Assembly: GCA_964639215.1 (NCBI GenBank)
Contig: CAZXCV010000001.1
Coordinates: 40,319-104,318, forward strand
Source of the DNA: UBA6120 sp964639215
Lineage (GTDB): Bacteria; Bacillota_I; Bacilli_A; RFN20; CAG-826
Direction: 5' to 3'
Length of the DNA: 64,000 nucleotides
Shown: one piece after another, positions 16,400-25,276 of the stretch
Position numbering within the stretch: the first letter of the stretch is position 1
Layout of the letters: every line of letters begins with the position of its first letter
Made by a program: the position numbers and the translations under genes
Notes under the pieces: model-generated
Databases searched by the model: none
What the model saw: only the letters and a program-made list of their open reading frames with translations
What the model was told of the DNA's origin: nothing

Positions 16400-17365
16400 T
16401 TATTGTTTGAAGTTAAGGAGAAATAGCTCAAATCCAAGGAAGCGGTCAATCAGACCGCTTTTAATTTGAAAATCAAGTTCATATAAACGATCAAGAATTA
16501 TCAATAGCCGTGCGTCATTAAGTAATGATTGACTATTAATGGCTAATTTCACCCGATACTCATGAATCCCGAGTTTTTTAGCGATTTCTAGTTGGGATAG
16601 TCCTGTTTGTGTAAGATAGTAAATCTTAAGCATAAGGCGAAACTGACGCGCTAATAGTGAAATAAGCGTCACTGGCTCTTCAGCATGGATTTTTAAATCG
16701 CGATATATCGCCAGTGCTTCATCAATGCGACCTTTAGTTAAGGCATTGGCTAAAACATATGAATTTTCTTCAAGTGGGCGCGTGACTAACGTTTCCACGA
16801 TGTCTTTGGTGATGTGATCGCCATATAGCATTAATTTTTGGGCTTCAGAGACGAATAATGTTGCATCATTATTCACACGACTGACAAGTTCATCAATCGC
16901 GCTACCATCAATTTTAATTTGATATTTTGCAAAATAACGTCGAACGTATTCTGGCCATGAATTTTTATCGATATCGGTTAACTCATAAATCATCGCTTTG
17001 TCCTTGAGTATTTTGCCAATGTCACTTTTTACATTGAATGATGTTGCGTTTACGATAAAGACGAAATCTGTTGCTTCATTTGGATGTTCGAGATATTCAA
17101 TTAATGCTTGGTAATTTTGATCCTTTTCAATTTTTTCCTTGCTCTTGGTTGTAGCTAAAAAATAGCAATCATCAATGACGACCATTTTTCGATCATACCC
17201 CAATGGTAATGATCGAGCATCCATCACAATGTCTTGAATCAACGTTTCTTTAGCGTTATAACGAACAAAACTAAAATCATCAACGACAGGTAGTTGCTCT
17301 TTAATTAGTTTCTGCAGTCGTGTTTTTATCATCAAGGCTTGTTTGCCAAATAACAAATAAATCAT
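16400..17365 (-). CDS. holA: DNA polymerase III delta subunit
   Basis: Clamp-loader subunit that opens the beta clamp. The 321-residue protein has the delta pattern: an N-terminal MIYLLFGKQALMIKTRLQKLI, a degenerate ATPase-like core without Walker A, SLPLGYDRKMVVIDDC, and the C-terminal collar ending in LKSGLID-like RFLGFELFLLNF. It lies downstream of comEC-comEA on the same strand, a common order in Firmicutes. No SD is obvious before the ATG; a TAAAAT box ends nine bases upstream. Divergence among delta subunits is high, so the gene order adds weight. Confidence 0.88.
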   Translation of the reverse strand: MIYLLFGKQALMIKTRLQKLIKEQLPVVDDFSFVRYNAKETLIQDIVMDARSLPLGYDRKMVVIDDCYFLATTKSKEKIEKDQNYQALIEYLEHPNEATDFVFIVNATSFNVKSDIGKILKDKAMIYELTDIDKNSWPEYVRRYFAKYQIKIDGSAIDELVSRVNNDATLFVSEAQKLMLYGDHITKDIVETLVTRPLEENSYVLANALTKGRIDEALAIYRDLKIHAEEPVTLISLLARQFRLMLKIYYLTQTGLSQLEIAKKLGIHEYRVKLAINSQSLLNDARLLIILDRLYELDFQIKSGLIDRFLGFELFLLNFKQ

Positions 17366-17382
17366 ATTGTTATTATTTTACA

Positions 17383-19440
17383 TTAACTGAAAACTTTTCG
17401 ATATGTTATTGTCCCTTCGATATCGGTACGCCGGATTGTAATTCCTTGTTCCTCAAGCCGTCTAATAATTTCAGGATGTGGATGTCCATATTGATTTTGA
17501 CCAACCGATATTATCGCTTCATGTGGCTGTATATGTCTTAAAAACGAGGTCGAGGTCGAGGTTGTTGACCCATGGTGACCGACTTTAAGATAATCCGTTG
17601 GTAAAATAGGATGGTTATCAATAATTAATATTTCAACTTCGCTTGGCGCATCACCCATTAACAGCCACTGGTAGTCCATGAATTGGAAATATAGAACGAG
17701 TGAACACATATTGGCATCAAGACATTGATTAAGGGGATTGATATTATCGAAGTGTATGCCAGCTCGAACAATCGGAAAATCGGTTGGCTCGAGAATAATT
17801 TCTGAAATTGGGAATTGTGATTGAAGAGAATTAAGCGCGCCACGATGATCGTAGTCATCATGAGTAATAATTAATGTATCAATCTTATCGATGCCGTGTC
17901 GATGAAAAAACGGAACTAGTGAAACCGAGGCGATATCAAGATAGATTGAACCACCAGTATCGATTAAAATTGCCGATCGCTTATTCTTGATCAAGATAGC
18001 ATCTCCCTGACCAACGTTAATAAAAAATAGTGCTTGTTCATATAAATTTGATATTGGTAAGATTGAAAAAATAATCATCAGAGTCAAGCCAAAACAACCG
18101 ATGTTTTTCGTTACTTTAACATGCAATTGTTTTAGAAAAAATGATAGAGAAAAAAATAGATAATAACCAAGAATAATTAGCGGTGTAAACATCGCGAAAT
18201 GAAGCTGTAGCTTTACGACTTGTGAACTCGAAATAAGGAGATGGCTCAGTCGTGTCAGTGGCCGAATTATATTCACTAATGGGAGGGAATATAAGGATAG
18301 AAGACCAAGTGTTAACATCGATGAATGAACCATGACTAAAGGTCCAAGCAATAACCAGCTGATAAGATTAACTAATCCTTGGGTGTTTGCTAGAAAAGGT
18401 AGCAAAATCAATAGCGGGATATAGCGATTTTTAAGACGATTCATGATTGACTCATGATGCTTGTTTTCCTTGACTATGTATAAGATTGAGGCGATACCAA
18501 ACGACAAATAAAATCCAGGATGGTTTACTATATATCTACTAAATAACAACATCATTATTCCTAACGACGCTTTCTTAGACCAATATGACCAATGATAGGA
18601 ACCCTTGTCTTTTAAAATTAAATTAAGAATTGAACCCCCGATGATGCGCCACAAGACGACTGAAGTAATATTTAGAAAAAGCCATGGTACCAAACTTATG
18701 AACGCCAAGCGTTGTGCTTTCTTCTCACTCATAAATCTAATGAGGATTAGGTTAAGAATTTTTAGGTGACCGTGAATTAACAAGCCAGAAACACTCAGTA
18801 GATATAGGAGATTTAATGAGGCAAGATTCGAAACAATATCATGATTATAATCACGTGTTGCAAACAAAATCGCATCAAGATATATTCGGGTGTCGCTATC
18901 AAAATTGTTCAGGAATCTGCTCTTGATATTTTGAATGCGCCACGGTAATAAAAATACATCGGATTTATGAGTGAATATTAGTTCATGCTGAATACCTTTA
19001 TTATTCAAATATTTAGCAAAATCAAATTGTCCTTCTACTCGAAAAAAATTTATTGGTTTTACAAATCCTTCAGCCAAGATGACGTCACCAACTTGATAAG
19101 GGTGGTGTCGCATATACACATATAAACGTGTCAATTTATTTTGGACAATCAAGTAATTTTCATGAGCGTCAATTACGAGATAAAAATGAGCTGACGCTGG
19201 TTCAAGTGAGGAAGTTAAATATCGTGAGGAGAATCCACACAAAAATGCTAAGAATAATGTCAGCATAGCGGCAGTTCCAAAACGATAATAAGTAAAAACT
19301 ACAATCATAATCATGGCAATCACAACAATGATTGGAGTATCAAAGGTGGCGAGAATGCCTAAATATAACCCGATGAAACACGCAACAAAATTAAACGAGC
19401 GTAATGTAGTTTTTAATTTTTTCAAATGTCGCATTACCAA
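17383..19440 (-). CDS. comEC: ComEC/Rec2 DNA-uptake channel protein
   Basis: Polytopic membrane protein thought to carry single-stranded DNA across the membrane during transformation. It has up to 685 residues, with hydrophobic helices from the start to about residue 420, including the Competence domain (FATRDYNHDIVSNLASLNLLYLLSVSGLLIHGHL). A metallo-beta-lactamase domain begins at about 460 with INVGQGDAILI, and it has the metal motif THDDYDHRG and VGHHGS. The reading frame overlaps comEA by up to 50 bases; the two possible starts are Met1 and Met3. Whether the cell is competent cannot be judged from this pair alone. Confidence 0.93.
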   Translation of the reverse strand: MVMRHLKKLKTTLRSFNFVACFIGLYLGILATFDTPIIVVIAMIMIVVFTYYRFGTAAMLTLFLAFLCGFSSRYLTSSLEPASAHFYLVIDAHENYLIVQNKLTRLYVYMRHHPYQVGDVILAEGFVKPINFFRVEGQFDFAKYLNNKGIQHELIFTHKSDVFLLPWRIQNIKSRFLNNFDSDTRIYLDAILFATRDYNHDIVSNLASLNLLYLLSVSGLLIHGHLKILNLILIRFMSEKKAQRLAFISLVPWLFLNITSVVLWRIIGGSILNLILKDKGSYHWSYWSKKASLGIMMLLFSRYIVNHPGFYLSFGIASILYIVKENKHHESIMNRLKNRYIPLLILLPFLANTQGLVNLISWLLLGPLVMVHSSMLTLGLLSLYSLPLVNIIRPLTRLSHLLISSSQVVKLQLHFAMFTPLIILGYYLFFSLSFFLKQLHVKVTKNIGCFGLTLMIIFSILPISNLYEQALFFINVGQGDAILIKNKRSAILIDTGGSIYLDIASVSLVPFFHRHGIDKIDTLIITHDDYDHRGALNSLQSQFPISEIILEPTDFPIVRAGIHFDNINPLNQCLDANMCSLVLYFQFMDYQWLLMGDAPSEVEILIIDNHPILPTDYLKVGHHGSTTSTSTSFLRHIQPHEAIISVGQNQYGHPHPEIIRRLEEQGITIRRTDIEGTITYRKVFS

Positions 19441-19918
19441 TGCCTGACACTTGTTTTATTTGTTCGAGATACCGATATGATCCTTGCTCTTCACGATAAC
19501 CAACAATCGCTGCTGAGATTGTTGGACCGATGTTACTAATCGTAAGTAGTTCTTCTTTTGTGCCAGTATTTATGCCCACCTTGACATAGGGATAATCACC
19601 GCAAATATCATCCTCAGCGAAAATTGGAGCAATGTAATAACTCATGGCATTGATTAGTTCTACATCAATATCATAGGCAAGATCATCAGCGTTTTCAGTG
19701 ACACCACCAGCTTTTTCAATCAGTTCACCGAGCGTATCTTCTTCATCCATCACATAGGTTCCAGGCTTGATAATTTGTCCAGTGATCGACACAGTAAAAT
19801 ATGTGTCGCTACTTCTTGATGCTGTCAAACTATTTGCTTTAACATTCGGATCGATGGCTAACAAGACAACTAATGTCACAATCATGAAAATTACAACGGC
19901 AATCATAATCTTATACAT
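19391..19918 (-). CDS. comEA: ComEA-type DNA-binding competence protein
   Basis: Membrane-anchored DNA receptor that feeds ComEC. The 175-residue protein has one N-terminal membrane helix (residues 3-25) and an SLBB-like domain (VSITGQIIKPGTYVMDEEDTLGELIEKAGG). The C-terminal end has two helix-hairpin-helix motifs (TISNIGPTISAAIVGYRE and QVSGIGNATFEKIKNYI). It is cut from the same message as comEC, with overlap. Its SD (GAGGTGA) lies within the 3' arm of the hairpin that ends greA, so folding may hide the ribosome-binding site. Confidence 0.93.
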   Translation of the reverse strand: MYKIMIAVVIFMIVTLVVLLAIDPNVKANSLTASRSSDTYFTVSITGQIIKPGTYVMDEEDTLGELIEKAGGVTENADDLAYDIDVELINAMSYYIAPIFAEDDICGDYPYVKVGINTGTKEELLTISNIGPTISAAIVGYREEQGSYRYLEQIKQVSGIGNATFEKIKNYITLV

Positions 19919-19954
19919 AAAAAAATCACCTCACTGTTTAATAGCGAGGTGATT
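19919..19954 (-). terminator. greA terminator hairpin that contains the comEA SD
   Basis: On the minus strand AATCACCTC (19954-19946) pairs with GAGGTGATT (19932-19924), followed by a run of T to 19919. It is a standard rho-independent terminator for greA. Its 3' arm includes GAGGTGA, which sits at correct distance from the comEA ATG at 19918. Confidence 0.88.
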
Positions 19955-19974
19955 AGTTATTTGACAATTGATCG

Positions 19975-20445
19975 TTATTCGATTTTTAAGATTTCAACTG
20001 AATATGATGTTGGAGCTTTAACGACTATTTTATCGCCGACATGTCCGCCAATAATGGCTTGCCCAAGTGGGCTCACATTAGAAATCGTGTTCGCCGATGG
20101 ATTTGTTTCATGGGTGCCGACGATTTTGAAGACCATTTCTTTATCAGTTCCTAAATGCTTAATCGTGACCGTTCTTCCAAACGAAACAACTTTAGTGCTC
20201 GTAGCAGAATTTTCAATAATCGTTGCTCCCGACAAGATATCTTCAAGTTGACGAATTCGTAATTCGACATCGGATTGGCGTGCTTTAGCAGCGTCATAAT
20301 CAGCGTTTTCTGATAAATCACCGAGCGAGCGAGCGAATGATAATTGTTCAATGACTTCGGGGCGGACGACATCGATGAGATGACGTAATTCCGCATTTAG
20401 CTTTTCAGCGCCTTCACGCGTCAAGATAACTTTTTCTAATTCCAT
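19975..20445 (-). CDS. greA: Transcription elongation factor GreA
   Basis: Binds the RNA polymerase secondary channel and triggers cleavage of backtracked RNA. The 156-residue protein has the N-terminal coiled-coil, with the catalytic acidic tip in LGDLSENADYDAAKARQ. The C-terminal FKBP-like domain ends in SPLGQAIIGGHVGDKIVVKAP. SD AGAGGA is seen before the ATG. A terminator follows, although comEA begins directly after it. The upstream 126 bases are shared with the divergent chrA pair. Confidence 0.98.
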   Translation of the reverse strand: MELEKVILTREGAEKLNAELRHLIDVVRPEVIEQLSFARSLGDLSENADYDAAKARQSDVELRIRQLEDILSGATIIENSATSTKVVSFGRTVTIKHLGTDKEMVFKIVGTHETNPSANTISNVSPLGQAIIGGHVGDKIVVKAPTSYSVEILKIE

Positions 20446-20529
20446 AATCGGGTCCTCTTTAAGTTCGTTAGTATTTTAACAACTATCATGGGCAAATACC
20501 ACATTTTTATCTTGATTCGGCGTTGAATT

Positions 20530-20559
20530 TTGTCATCTTCGTGGCAATTGTGTTATATT
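20530..20559 (+). promoter_or_regulatory. Promoter of chrA pair, predicts a leaderless transcript
   Basis: TTGTCA (20530-20535), an 18-base spacer ending in TGT, then TATATT (20554-20559). The TG makes it an extended -10. The chrA start follows after only 12 bases, with no SD. Confidence 0.7.
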
Positions 20560-20571
20560 CTATTACGACTT

Positions 20572-21165
20572 ATGAAACAACAAGCATCGCTCTTTAAATT
20601 AATGTGGTCATTTCTAAAAATTGGATTGTTCACCTTTGGCGGTGGCTATGCAATGATTCCATTGATGCAGCGTATTGTCGTTGAAGAACAAAGATGGTTG
20701 ACCTATGACGAAATGCTTGAAATCATCGTGATTGCCGAATCAACCCCGGGTCCCATATCTTTAAACATTGCGACATTTGTCGGTTATCGTCAACGGAAGT
20801 TGCTGGGTGCGATTGTAAGTTCGATTGGGCTTGCGATTCCTTCGTTATTAATTATCACGACCATTGCATTCTTTTTTGATGATTTTAAGAACAATCACAT
20901 CATTAGTGGCGCTTTATCTGGCATTAAGACGGCCATCGTGATTTTGGTGTTTGGAGCGTTAATAAAGCTTATTAAAATGCTCCCACACGACAAGAAAACG
21001 CTGATAATCATTGGATTATTAACTGCACTGATGTTTACGCTTGATTTATTACAAATTCCAGTATCTGGCATTTTCTTCATATTAGGAGCCGGCATTATTG
21101 GTTTATTGCTCCATGGTCTAACTAACTATCACAAGAAACGAGAAAATAACGATGATTTACCTTGA
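20572..21165 (+). CDS. chrA: ChrA-type transporter, N-terminal-half-like subunit
   Basis: Membrane protein of the short-chain chromate ion transporter group; characterised pairs export chromate, probably in exchange with sulfate, though many homologues have unknown substrates. The 197-residue protein from ATG 20572 has the CHR signature FTFGGGYAMIPLMQRIVVEE, AESTPGPISLNIATFVGYR, and about six helices. The frame is open upstream to 20530, but that stretch holds the promoter. The next gene overlaps by 14 bases and encodes the second half. The stop is TGA. Confidence 0.9.
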   Translation: MKQQASLFKLMWSFLKIGLFTFGGGYAMIPLMQRIVVEEQRWLTYDEMLEIIVIAESTPGPISLNIATFVGYRQRKLLGAIVSSIGLAIPSLLIITTIAFFFDDFKNNHIISGALSGIKTAIVILVFGALIKLIKMLPHDKKTLIIIGLLTALMFTLDLLQIPVSGIFFILGAGIIGLLLHGLTNYHKKRENNDDLP

Positions 21166-21724
21166 ATTGTTTCTCGTGTTTTTCTCGATTGGTCTCTTCA
21201 CTTTTGGTGGTGGTTACGCGATGGTGCCAATTCTCAAAGTCGAAGTGCTCGAGCGCGGATGGATGAATCAACAACTATTTATCGATTTCATCAGCATCTC
21301 TGAGTCAACTCCCGGTCCACTCGCATTAAACATGGCAACGTTTATTGGAACAGAGACTGGTGGTATTGCCGGAGCGCTTGTCGCATCATTTGCGATGATG
21401 CTCCCTTCAATCATCATCATTACACTCATTGCCGCACTTTTTCACAAAACATTGAAACACCCGTTATTTCAAGCGGCTTTAGCAATGATTAAACCTGTAA
21501 TTATCGCCTTGATTGGGACGACAATTTTGTTTCTACTTAAAAATTTATTATTTCCGCTTGATGTAACTAATAATCATGCGACGTTTGATGTTCGGCACTT
21601 CAGTTTATTAATAAATTTAGCAACGCTATATTTTGGATCTCAAGCGATAAGAAAAAGGCCACTTCATCCAATGTTATTAATTGGCGTCGCAGCCTGCTTT
21701 GGGATTTTGATTTTTAGCTTTTAA
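21152..21724 (+). CDS. chrA: ChrA-type transporter, second subunit
   Basis: A 190-residue homologue of the gene before it, with FTFGGGYAMVPILKVEVLERGWM, SESTPGPLALNMATFIGTETGG and similar helices. Together the two short CHR proteins match the usual heterodimer that replaces one long ChrA. It overlaps its neighbour by 14 bases (coupled translation). Its last four bases overlap the convergent DUF1292 gene, leaving no space for a terminator. Confidence 0.9.
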   Translation: MIYLELFLVFFSIGLFTFGGGYAMVPILKVEVLERGWMNQQLFIDFISISESTPGPLALNMATFIGTETGGIAGALVASFAMMLPSIIIITLIAALFHKTLKHPLFQAALAMIKPVIIALIGTTILFLLKNLLFPLDVTNNHATFDVRHFSLLINLATLYFGSQAIRKRPLHPMLLIGVAACFGILIFSF

Positions 21725-21990
21725 TCTTCTTCGTCGTTTTCTTCATCGTTTTCTTCAATGAAATGATCGAGAATCGCGCTGATTTTTTCATATTCTTCAG
21801 CTTCAAGATCAAAAAGTTCACCCGCATCGTTATAGCGAGAGGCAAGCACGTCATCGGGTGTTTTTTCATCAAAATATAAGACGTAGGTTTTATTTGTATC
21901 AGGGTCTTCATATGTAAAAAGTATTTCCATCATCACTTCACTTCCGTCATCTTTAGTAATGAGTATTTGATTATCTTTCGTGAATTTCAT
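21721..21990 (-). CDS. DUF1292 family protein (YrzB-like)
   Basis: An 89-residue acidic protein of the DUF1292 family. The segment ILITKDDGSEVMMEILFTYEDPDTNKTYVLYFDE is typical. The C-terminus is a run of Glu/Asp/Asn. Function is unknown in the family. It sits directly after ruvX and alaS on the same strand, the standard Firmicutes order (alaS-ruvX-yrzB), which supports the call and suggests one transcript controlled by the alaS T-box. Confidence 0.88.
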   Translation of the reverse strand: MKFTKDNQILITKDDGSEVMMEILFTYEDPDTNKTYVLYFDEKTPDDVLASRYNDAGELFDLEAEEYEKISAILDHFIEENDEENDEED

Positions 21991-21991
21991 G

Positions 21992-22417
21992 TTATTTGCT
22001 CCTTTTTAAATATGATTCAAGAATCAGGACCGCGGCTGCGCTATCAATGACTTGATGGCGATGGCTCGCCTTAATGTTCGCATCGATCATCAATTTCGAT
22101 GCCATGACGGTCGTTAAACGTTCATCGATTAATTCGATCTTGATATCTTGATGTTCCTGTTCAAATTCGTCTTTGAAACGAAGCACTGAAGTTGCCCGTT
22201 CAGACATCGCCCCCGACATGTGAAGTGGATAACCAAGCGCGACTGTCTTGACTTGCTCTTTAATGCATAACTCATAAAGATATTGTTTCGCGCTTTTATA
22301 ATCACCACGGCTATAACGAAATGTCACTAATGGATGAGCGGCGAGACCGAGGCGATCACTTATCGCGAGTCCGAGTGTTTTCGTGCCTAAATCAACACCA
22401 ATCACACGCTCTTTCAT
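21992..22417 (-). CDS. ruvX: RuvX/YqgF family putative Holliday junction resolvase
   Basis: A 141-residue RNase H-fold protein. It starts VIGVDLGTKTLGLAISD, with the first catalytic Asp, and has LIDERLTTV and the late HQVIDSAAAVLIL carrying the final Asp. YqgF proteins have been implicated in 16S rRNA 5' maturation and resolvase-like activity; the older resolvase name is not proof. It overlaps alaS by four bases and precedes the DUF1292 gene by one base. Confidence 0.95.
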   Translation of the reverse strand: MKERVIGVDLGTKTLGLAISDRLGLAAHPLVTFRYSRGDYKSAKQYLYELCIKEQVKTVALGYPLHMSGAMSERATSVLRFKDEFEQEHQDIKIELIDERLTTVMASKLMIDANIKASHRHQVIDSAAAVLILESYLKRSK

Positions 22418-25023
22418 GCGACAAGATCCTTAAATAACTTGGTCGCATCTTCCCATTTACTCACGTCTTTTCCAGCCCCGAATGCTAAATCGGGACGGCC
22501 ACCGCCTGATCCTTCAAGCATAGCGGCTACTTGTTTCATCACACCGCCTGCTTTGAGACCAGCCTTAAGAAAACTTGGTCCTAAATATATCACGAGCGCA
22601 ATTTCTTGCATATGTTTCGCTCCGAGTAAAAAACTCGAATCTGGTTGTCGACCTTTTAGATCATCAGCAATTTTTAATAACATATCGCGATCGAGATCAT
22701 TTAGAAGATGTGTCATCAACGTTCCATGACGATTAGTAATCAATGATTGTGTCAGCGTAACCGCAATCATCGATGCTTGCTTTTGTAACAAGTTACCGAC
22801 ACGGATATCAAGACTTGTTTTTTCATGTTTAAGTGCTTTGACGCGATCAGGTACTTCATAAATCGAGGAGGCTCCTAATTCGTCACGTACCTTCATAAAC
22901 AGTTGCTCGCGCTTCTTTAATAACTGGTAAGCGCGGTGCCCGGTCGTTGTGACCATTCGTCGGATACCAGCGGCAATGCTCTCTTCACTTTCAATCGCAA
23001 AAACACCGATATCACCAGTGCTTAAGACGTGCGTGCCCCCACAGAACTCTTTGCTGATTGTTCCAAATGTCACAATTCGTACAAAATCACCATATTTCTC
23101 ATCAAATGGTGATATAGCGCCAGATTGTTTCGCCTGATTGATTGGTAGTATTTCAATATTGCGCGTTGCATTTTCTTCAATATAACGGTTAACAAGCGCT
23201 TCGATCTGTAGTACTTGTTCTTCACTCACTTTGGTTGGATTGGTGAAATCAAACCGTCCATATTCATCACAAACAAATGAGCCCTGTTGACTAATGTGCG
23301 GGCCTAACACTTCAAGCAATGCTCTTTGCAATAAATGCAGTGACGAATGGTTACGCATCGTCAAATAGCGTCGTGTCCGATCGATTTTGAGCGTCAATTT
23401 ATCGCCAATCTTCAACGATCCATACAAACATGTCACGAAATGCATATGTTGCCCATTTGGTGCTTTTTGAACATCGTGAACTTCAAAGCGCGTACCCTCG
23501 TTTTCGAGGTAACCCTGATCAGCAACTTGACCACCGCTTTCAGCATAAAAAACGGTTTTATCAATAATAATCATCCCATCTTCACTTAATTCATCGACCG
23601 CCACACCATTGATGAACAAGCCAATCACTGTGGCTTCGACTTCATCGTGATCATAATCAAATGTCGAAGGTGTGATAAATTCAAGCAAATCTTTCGATTG
23701 CATCCGCATGCTGTTAGCTGCTACCCGAGCATCACGAGCTCGTTGACGTTGTTCGTCCATCAATGTGCCAAATGAAGTCATATCGACGTGATAACCCGCT
23801 TCATTAACAATTTCTTGTGTTAATTCGATTGGAAAACCATACGTATCGTAAAGTTTGAACGCATCGGCACCACTTAGACCTTGAGCCGAGTCGAGATAAC
23901 GACGAAGCATTGCTTCCCCATTTGCTAACGTGCGGATAAATTTTTGTTCTTCAGCCATAATCATTTTGCTAATCCGCGAAGTATGTTCATGTACGTAAGG
24001 ATAGAAATCGCCCATCATCGTGGAGACAACCTCGACAAGGCGGTATAAAAACGGTTCGTTTATCCCAATACTGCGCCCATATCGTAATGCCCGTCGCAAA
24101 AGTCTTCGTAAGACATAGCCACGTCCTTCATTTGAAAATGTTGCCATGTCCGCCAGTGCAAATGTCAAAGTCCGGATGTGATCGGCAATAACACGGTATG
24201 GTCGATAGCCACTCGTTTCATAAGTGATCGTCGCTAATTGCTCAGTAGCTCTAATAATTGGGAAAAATAAATCAGTCTCAAAATTGGTTGGTGTTTCTTG
24301 TAAAATACAAGCAATCCGTTCAAGGCCGGCACCTGTATCAATATTCTTACTCGGTAATTCCTTATATAAGTCACGTGGCTGCCCTTCGATGCCATTATAC
24401 TGTGAGAAGACGATCCCCCAGATTTCGATGTAGCGATCATTTTCAATTTCTTCAACGAGCAGCTGCCGTCCTAATCCCTTCGGATCATAAGAAGGACCTC
24501 GATCAAAAAACACTTCGGTGTTGGGACCGCATGGACCATTGCCAATTTGCCAATAATTACCTTCGAGTGGGATTAACTGTTCGGGCAATAAACCTTCCTT
24601 TAACCATAAATCGTGGGTATCGGTGTCACTTGGATTATACGTGACATAAAGTTTTTCTTTCGGCATCGCAAAATATTGTGGACTCGTCAAGATTTCATAA
24701 GCCCAACTTACGATTTCTTTTCGAAAGTAGTCGCCGATTGAAAAATTCCCAAGCATCTCAAAGAACGTATGGTGACGGGCGGTATACCCAACGTTTTCAA
24801 TGTCGTTCGTCCGGATGCTCTTTTGAACATTGGTCAGGCGTTTATGCACGGGAATTTCACTACCATCAAAATAGCTTTTTATCGCCGCAACGCCAGAGTT
24901 GATCCAAAGTAATGTTTCATCATGGTGTGGGATTAGACTCGCGCCAGACACGACGATATGCCCTTTTGTTTTAAAGAAATCGAGCCACATCATTCGAATT
25001 TGTTGACCAGTTAAGCGCTTCAT
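22414..25023 (-). CDS. alaS: Alanyl-tRNA synthetase
   Basis: Charges tRNA-Ala and edits mischarged Ser/Gly. The 869-residue protein has class II motifs in the first 250 residues, such as HHTFFEMLGNFSIGDYF (motif 1 region) and GNGPCGPNTEVFFDRG. The editing domain has HSSLHLL and the zinc motif CGGTHVLSTGDIG. The C-terminal C-Ala end has GSGGGRPDLAFGAG. SD GGAGG lies before the ATG. It is controlled by the T-box leader at 25044-25242. Confidence 0.99.
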   Translation of the reverse strand: MKRLTGQQIRMMWLDFFKTKGHIVVSGASLIPHHDETLLWINSGVAAIKSYFDGSEIPVHKRLTNVQKSIRTNDIENVGYTARHHTFFEMLGNFSIGDYFRKEIVSWAYEILTSPQYFAMPKEKLYVTYNPSDTDTHDLWLKEGLLPEQLIPLEGNYWQIGNGPCGPNTEVFFDRGPSYDPKGLGRQLLVEEIENDRYIEIWGIVFSQYNGIEGQPRDLYKELPSKNIDTGAGLERIACILQETPTNFETDLFFPIIRATEQLATITYETSGYRPYRVIADHIRTLTFALADMATFSNEGRGYVLRRLLRRALRYGRSIGINEPFLYRLVEVVSTMMGDFYPYVHEHTSRISKMIMAEEQKFIRTLANGEAMLRRYLDSAQGLSGADAFKLYDTYGFPIELTQEIVNEAGYHVDMTSFGTLMDEQRQRARDARVAANSMRMQSKDLLEFITPSTFDYDHDEVEATVIGLFINGVAVDELSEDGMIIIDKTVFYAESGGQVADQGYLENEGTRFEVHDVQKAPNGQHMHFVTCLYGSLKIGDKLTLKIDRTRRYLTMRNHSSLHLLQRALLEVLGPHISQQGSFVCDEYGRFDFTNPTKVSEEQVLQIEALVNRYIEENATRNIEILPINQAKQSGAISPFDEKYGDFVRIVTFGTISKEFCGGTHVLSTGDIGVFAIESEESIAAGIRRMVTTTGHRAYQLLKKREQLFMKVRDELGASSIYEVPDRVKALKHEKTSLDIRVGNLLQKQASMIAVTLTQSLITNRHGTLMTHLLNDLDRDMLLKIADDLKGRQPDSSFLLGAKHMQEIALVIYLGPSFLKAGLKAGGVMKQVAAMLEGSGGGRPDLAFGAGKDVSKWEDATKLFKDLVA

Positions 25024-25043
25024 GTGTTTGCCTCCATTAAATG

Positions 25044-25242
25044 AAAAAAAGTGCCACTAAGGAACGAACAGGGTCGCGGTACCATCCTTATTCATTATCG
25101 CTAATGCACTCACTTGATCCTTAACGCAGACTTACGGCAACGATTAATTGCATCTCAGAAGTGGCCCCTTCTCACGTTTGCAACTATTTCCACCAGCAAG
25201 TTGTCGCTATTCAAACGCTAAGAACTTCTCTTCGTCTTTGAC
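25044..25242 (-). promoter_or_regulatory. T-box riboswitch, alanine specific
   Basis: The minus strand carries the T-box core AGGATGGTACCGCG (25088-25075) that pairs with uncharged tRNA NCCA. In Stem I, GCC followed by A (25165-25163) is in the specifier position, which fits alanine and the downstream alaS. TCCTTAGTGGCAC followed by seven T (25050-25044) forms the terminator end; TCCTT can instead pair with AAGGA of the T-box. An extended -10 (TGT then TATAAT, 25254-25249) fits a start near 25242. Uncharged tRNA-Ala would favour antitermination. Confidence 0.92.
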
Positions 25243-25276
25243 TAAATTATTATAACATAATGTATTTAAATGCTTA

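Noticed and set aside
24258..24644. Plus-strand frame of 128 codons inside alaS
   Set aside because: Antisense to the conserved alanyl-tRNA synthetase core, no SD and no recognisable domain.
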